From Oikopleura dioica (lineage: Eukaryota; Chordata; Appendicularia; Copelata; Oikopleuridae): a stretch of DNA of 64,000 nt. Positions within the stretch are counted from its first letter, which is position 1. The number at the start of each line of letters is the position of its first letter. Both the position numbers and the translations under genes were made by a program. The DNA lies in the NCBI GenBank assembly GCA_907165135.1, contig OU015569.1:3534001-3598000 (forward strand). The letters run 5' to 3'. The notes beneath the pieces are model-generated. The model was not told the DNA's origin. It was given only the letters and a program-made list of their open reading frames with translations, and ran no database searches. Of this stretch, positions 59,475-64,000 are shown in pieces.

Positions 59475-60086
59475 ATGAAGATTTTCACCAAAGAGTCACT
59501 GCAGGAGAGCAAAGGGTTCACACCAGAGCAAGAAACTTTTGCGAGGAACAGACTAGAAATATCTCTTGGTGACATTTCCGACCTGTCGAAGGAGACTGGG
59601 CGTCTATTCATTTGCGGATTTTGCAAGTAAGCAGCTTTTATGAAAAATTATAAAGTAACATTATCAAAAGCTTACTCGCGGAAGGACCCCTAACTCACTT
59701 GCCGTGTGGGCATATTTGTTGCAAGATTGAGTACCAAGCGGATGAATTTGGCCTCTGTCCGACTTGCTATGAAGAGACAGGTAATTTTGAGCTGCAGAAT
59801 TCTCCAAGAGTACATTTCAGAATCCAAAGGAAATAATAAAAAAGCGCCTCGCTCTCTTTCCATTCTGGAGATGTCGATTTATAACTCCCTTTTCATCAAA
59901 TGCCCGTCCGGCTGTGGAAAAGATCAGAAGCTCAACAATGTAAAGATTCACCAAAGCTGTTGCTCTGCGATCGTTGCCTGTCCTTACTGCTCGAAAAAGA
60001 TCCGACAAGTGGCGTTTTTCGTTCACAAAGAATCATGCCAAGCTTATAGACATTGGCTAAAATACTTCATAAATATAAAAACATAA
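59475..60086 (+). CDS. RING/TRAF-type zinc-finger protein
   Basis: A small three-exon gene. Exon 1 begins MKIFTKESLQESKGFTPEQE and ends in CGFC, the first RING pair. Exon 2 continues LPCGHICC and LCPTCYEE, giving a C3HC4-like RING. After a GT-AG intron, the third exon encodes MSIYNSLFIKCPSGCGKDQK, NNVKIHQSCCSAIVACPYC and FFVHKESCQAYRHWLKYF, repeating C-x-(3)-C...H-x-(3)-C units as in the TRAF-type zinc finger. It has no MATH domain. It shares its layout with the gene nested in PRODH, suggesting a lineage-expanded family of small E3-like proteins. Function unknown. Confidence 0.75.
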
Positions 60087-60488
60087 CTGGTGTATTAGCT
60101 CGTATAAGAAACTTAAAATTGGAATACGGATTGAAAACCCAACAAAAGGACGAGCAAAATGAAGACCACTTCTCTACCCATTTGGCAGCTGACAGAGCTT
60201 TGGGATAGACCACAAACTGGACTCAATAAGATATCTTTCCTGATTCACCATATCACTGTTACTTGATAAAAACGAAACTCAAGAACACAAAATTTGTCAA
60301 AGAAGAACTTTCAATTCAAAGCGCTTCTTTTGAGTGTTTTTAGTACATGATGAGTCCAGGTAGCTTGGAATACTTTTATCTTTTATTAAAATTGAACGTA
60401 AAATTGTAAATATGCAGGCGCCCATTCGCTGGTACATGTATCTGTGCGTATGTCTAGAAAGATGAATGTGTCTAAATCGAGTGAAAAG
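60087..60488. other. Intergenic between convergent genes
   Basis: 3' flanks of the RING gene (plus) and PSMB6 (minus). No other element was recognised. Confidence 0.5.
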
Positions 60489-61388
60489 TTATCCAGAGTA
60501 GAATTTTGGCAGCTCATTTCCCAGGACAACGTCGCGTTCGACGCCGTCTTTGGTGATCGTGGCTAGTCGAATGACGCCACCGGAAGACGCATCGCGGTCC
60601 ATAGCGTGTGCGACGCACATTTTCACGAATCTGAACGTAATTTGATTTCTCCTGCGGGGAGAAAGTGGCGTTACTCTTTTGTCTCTTCTTTTGACATGCC
60701 TTCCTTGAATTGATTATCCACGAGACCGTAGATCCAGGTCGAGCCGGAGCCGCCGATTGCCACTTTCTGGCGGATCTTCATGCCTCCAAGAGGTATGCTA
60801 AATACCTAGACGACATTGAAGATCATTGCTGATGAATACGTTTTATTCACCTGTCCGCCCTTGATTGGGTCCCAGCCAGCGACGAGAATACCAGCGGAGA
60901 AGTGATCTCTGTACTCGTAACAATATTCCTTGAAAGACTTCTTTTAAACGCGCATATGTGACCGTGTTACCTTGAAAAGAGTAGCAGCAGTTTCGACAGA
61001 AGGGTTTTCTTCGTCGATCATGATCGCGTGACCTTCGAGTCTGGTTTTGACGGCGGTGGCGATGAACTGAGATATTTACAATGGAATGTTGCCGATTGAA
61101 ACGGAGCATTACCTGTGTATCGGCGGCGGATCCAGATCGGCAGCAGTAGATTCGCTCGTGCACCTTTGTAAGCTTGTCAGTGACTCGGTTGACGATGTAG
61201 GCGCCGGCCGAGGTACGAGAATCGGCACCGATGACAACTCCGCCGTCGAATTCGACCGCCATGATCGTGGTTCCGAGATCGGCGGGGATCTTCTGGATGG
61301 AGCTGGGGGTAGGAGTGCCCTGATGCAGCGGAGTGGGATAGGGAGAGAGAAAGGTCCTCGAGGGATCTTCAACGAACACACCCGACAT
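60489..61388 (-). CDS. PSMB6: 20S proteasome subunit beta-1, caspase-like
   Basis: The beta1 subunit carries the caspase-like site of the 20S core. The propeptide [13 protein letters not shown] ends in ADLG before [20 protein letters not shown], so the catalytic Thr1 is exposed by cleavage after glycine; Lys33 is in [12 protein letters not shown]. Downstream segments [48 protein letters not shown] and [20 protein letters not shown] match PSMB6 rather than PSMB7 or PSMB5, and the end ELPKFYSG stops at 60489. Introns are about 45 nt with normal sites. The leader is longer than in vertebrates but has the right cleavage context. No duplicated immunoproteasome form is present in the window. Confidence 0.95.
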
Positions 61389-62929
61389 GTTTCTGAAGTG
61401 GAAGTTTTTCGATTTTGTGTTTTTGATTTAAATTTGAAAATTAGCAAGTTCAATAAAAGCAAAATTAGACAAACATCTAGAAAATCGTATAGTTGACTTA
61501 ATCACAGTAACATCGATCATCTGTCTGAAGTTGAGCTCCTGAGGGTGCATTTCTCGTCCTGTGACTCTTTTTTTGGCGATTTTAGCTGAATGTAGCTGTC
61601 CAGCGTGGGCGAGAAGGCAAAAACGCGCTCACTCCGCCGCGCTCCGAATTTAATCACTCGCGCCCGCGTTTCGCGGAAAATCGAAAAAAAGAAATTCCAA
61701 GAGAACTTTCTTGGAATTAATAAAAGCCACATATTATTCTCACGATGTCCGAGATCTTGATCTGAGAAGCCTACCGCAGAAAAAAATATTAAAAGTAAGT
61801 AAAGATATCAGATGAATAAGACTTTAATTATTATTGATAGATTATTTATTAGATTAATTAAAAAATGGTGCCTATTAATTAAATTGCTTTATCGTTCTGC
61901 GCATAGAATCTTTGGCACAAGAAATTCATACATTGATTTATGCCCGAAGTGGCAGAAAAACAAGAAAAAAGTCATGTGATTTCTGAAACCTAATGGCAGA
62001 AATAAAAATGTCAACTAGATCAAACCAAGTTTCACTTTCTTCTTGCTAGGTATCTTGAAGTATGATAAGCTATCACATTATTGTCATTTTTTTCCTAAAA
62101 AAATATATCGGATTTATATTTTTCAAGTGTAAAAACCAGTTGGTTTCTGACAAAGCTGTACTCGGCAACCTGTGTAAAAGGCCTGTGTCAGGGCCTGAAC
62201 TGACTTTTTTAAAATGTGAGCCGCAAAGCCTGTTTAAAAAAGCCGCAGCGCGGCTTTTAATGTAAGATCTAAGGACCCTGACTCAGGTTCGGAGCCCAGT
62301 GACATGACGATCTTCTTATTCTATTTATAAATTATAATGTTAATTATTCTCAATTCTTTATCTTGGTCCAGATCTAAAAATATGTTTTTGGTGGAATTCC
62401 AGCGCTCGGCTTGATTGGCATTTTTTTTCGCGTGATGTGATGAGCCCTCTGGAAAGTTATCCCCTCTCGTCAATAATAAGTTAGAAAGGTCGAAATTGGA
62501 AAAGTAAAAATTTACTCTCTTTTTTGGAAAATCGATGCTCGGAAGTAGCGCGACGCAGACTCTTATTTGGAGCGCGAGTTTTGTCTAGCTTTTTCTTTTG
62601 GCGAGTTTGGCCGCCAAAATATGTTTTCGATTTTTGGCGAGTAAAGCCGTTTTTCCCGAAAATAGGATTGAAATTCCGATAAACCGAGTGTAGAGAAAAC
62701 GAATCTTGGAGTCTTCATCTTGGTGCAATTTAATGCACGTCTCTTATGTCCGCGAGACAGATGGGTAAATTCAAACTTGCGTCAAATCTCCATTTGATTG
62801 TCTCACTAGTTTCGATTCAAGGCTTTCTCTGTTTTCATAGTACACTGTGTTAGTGTAAATGTAAACAATTAGAAAAAGAAAAATGGGTTGAAAAATAAGT
62901 TAAATTTCAGCGGTCCGCGGTGCTCGGTG
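61389..62929. other. Divergent promoter region of PSMB6 and ATG9
   Basis: 1.5 kb between outward-facing genes. It contains a perfect 9-bp hairpin AAAAGCCGC-AGC-GCGGCTTTT at 62,238-62,258 and a TTAAATTTCAG acceptor ending at 62,910, 19 bases before the ATG9 start. No coding sequence was recognised. Confidence 0.5.
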
Positions 62930-64000
62930 ATGTTCAACGCAGAACCGCCAGGATTCGAAGAAGGCCGTCGCTTTGTATCCGACTCGGAAGACTCCGATGG
63001 TGAGAACGCACCTATCCACAACGTTACCCAGTCTCACCAGAGGAAGAATCGTTGGCACCATGTTCAAGGTTCGAATCATTTTTTAATGATAAAAAGACAT
63101 CCCGTCTCAACCCAGTTTTGACCTTTTTTCTTCAGATTTGGACAGTTTTTTCACGCGCGTTTACCAGTACCACCAGCAGCACGGGCTCACGTGCATGGTC
63201 CTATCAAGCTCGTTCGAGCTGTTCCGCTTTTTCTTCATTGTTTGGTTCTCGACGGAGTTGCGCCATTGCGTGGACTACTCGATCCTCTTCCGCGATCACG
63301 ACAACGAGCACGTGACGCTTTTTGACGGACTCAAGAATCGCACCGAGTGCCACAAAAGCATCCGCGAAGATGCTACTTGGGTCTTTTTCCTGCTTTTTGC
63401 CTTTTTCTATGGTGCTACGCAGTCAATCAAGCTGGCCTTGCGACTATTCAACTTCCTCGATATCAAAAACTTTTATCAAGAGGCGCTTGGAATTTCCGCC
63501 GAGAAGCTTGAGCATCTCTCTTGGTTACAGATCCAGGAGAAACTTCTCGATGCCCAGAAGCTCAATCAAATGTGCATTCACAAAGAGGAGCTCACTGAAC
63601 TTGACGTTCACAATCGAATTCTTCGCTACAAAAACTATATGATTGCCATGGTAAGACCCTCTCTTCTCCCGCCGAAACCTCACCACTTCTAGATCGATCG
63701 TCATATTCTTCCGTTGCAAAGCCGTGTCCCTTTTCTTGGCGAGATAACTTTCCTTACTGAAGGGCTGAGGATAAATTTGGAGTGGCTCCTTTTCGGAAAA
63801 CATCTCAACAATCCATGGGCGCCATTTTCCTCCTTTCAACTCAAACGTAAACAGCTTCCTCAAAACCAATAAATAAAATGCAAAATTTAGCTCAATACAA
63901 AAGAAGGGCTTGTAGAGATGAGCGCGCGCAGGATCTGTCCAAGCGCATTCTTATTCTGGGAATCATCAACTTGCTTGCTATGCCCGTCGTTTTCATCTTT
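62930..64000 (+). CDS. ATG9: Autophagy protein 9, 5' part
   Basis: ATG9 is the multipass lipid scramblase of autophagosome formation, carried on Golgi-derived vesicles. MFNAEPPGFEEGRRFVSDSE is a cytosolic acidic start; RWHHVQ|DLDSFFTRVYQYHQQHGLTC matches the family W-H-H-I--L-D-x-F-F-x-R-V-Y; then helices in FELFRFFFIVWFSTELRHCV and WVFFLLFAFFYGAT, the conserved CIHKEELTELDVHNRILRYK, and across introns FLGEITFLTEGLRINLEWLL and KRRACRDERAQDLSKRILIL with GIINLLAMPVVFIF at the window edge. Four exons are seen with 40-60-nt GT-AG introns. The remaining half lies outside. A 3' splice site 19 nt before the ATG suggests a 5' UTR intron or trans-splicing. Confidence 0.93.

Overview
The window is compact animal nuclear DNA. 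Introns are mostly 40-60 nt, genes lie 60-250 nt apart, and gene families are animal ones (connexin, MGRN1, CKAP5, animal haem peroxidase, metazoan chitin synthase). A connexin together with a chitin synthase, very short introns, probable GA-AG introns and tight same-strand gene runs with a pyrimidine-AG just before the ATG all point to an appendicularian tunicate such as Oikopleura. This is inference; no species-specific marker was seen.

Layout. 1-7,650 (minus): a tight run BOLA3, BUD13, DNAJC4-like, COG5 and an unrecognised gene cut by the window edge, with the spacing expected of a trans-spliced operon. 7,970-14,800: an unrecognised plus-strand gene, a minus-strand gene with p53-DNA-binding-domain-like features, an unrecognised gene, a divergent connexin and another unrecognised gene. 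14,800-16,700 is largely empty. 16,715-21,600 (plus): proline dehydrogenase, with a complete minus-strand RING/TRAF-type gene inside one intron and an apparent 1-base frameshift near the 3' end. 22,238-22,878: a secreted Ly6/uPAR protein. 22,972-27,745 (minus): a secreted haem peroxidase joined through a long poly-threonine linker to four-cysteine modules. 28,230-28,323: a 94-bp MITE. 28,394-30,264 (minus): succinate-semialdehyde dehydrogenase. 30,673-32,327 (minus): an MGRN1/RNF157 E3 ligase. 32,774-43,459 (minus): a full-length chitin synthase whose 3' 3.95 kb is tandemly duplicated, the distal copy lacking the 5' half of the gene.

44,072-46,824 (plus): a HORMA-domain protein followed by an NSMCE2/MMS21 SUMO ligase. 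47,667-59,051 (plus): CKAP5/XMAP215, split within a coding exon by a 5.1-kb DNA transposon (51,302-56,429) with terminal inverted repeats and a perfect 8-bp target duplication; removing the element and one duplication restores the reading frame. The element carries a transposase-like gene, a tRNA-like sequence, a perfect hairpin and a very GC-rich unexplained block. 59,475-60,086: a second RING/TRAF-type gene. 60,489-61,388 (minus): proteasome beta1 (PSMB6). 62,930-64,000: the 5' part of ATG9.

Most recognised genes are housekeeping (Golgi tethering, splicing, iron-sulphur biogenesis, mitochondrial amino-acid and GABA metabolism, proteasome, autophagy, microtubule growth). The unusual parts are the transposon in CKAP5, the chitin synthase duplication, the peroxidase fusion and the p53-like gene. 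Two apparent frameshifts both fall in T-runs, so base-level sequence error must be considered. Exon boundaries were read by eye and are approximate unless a splice site is described.
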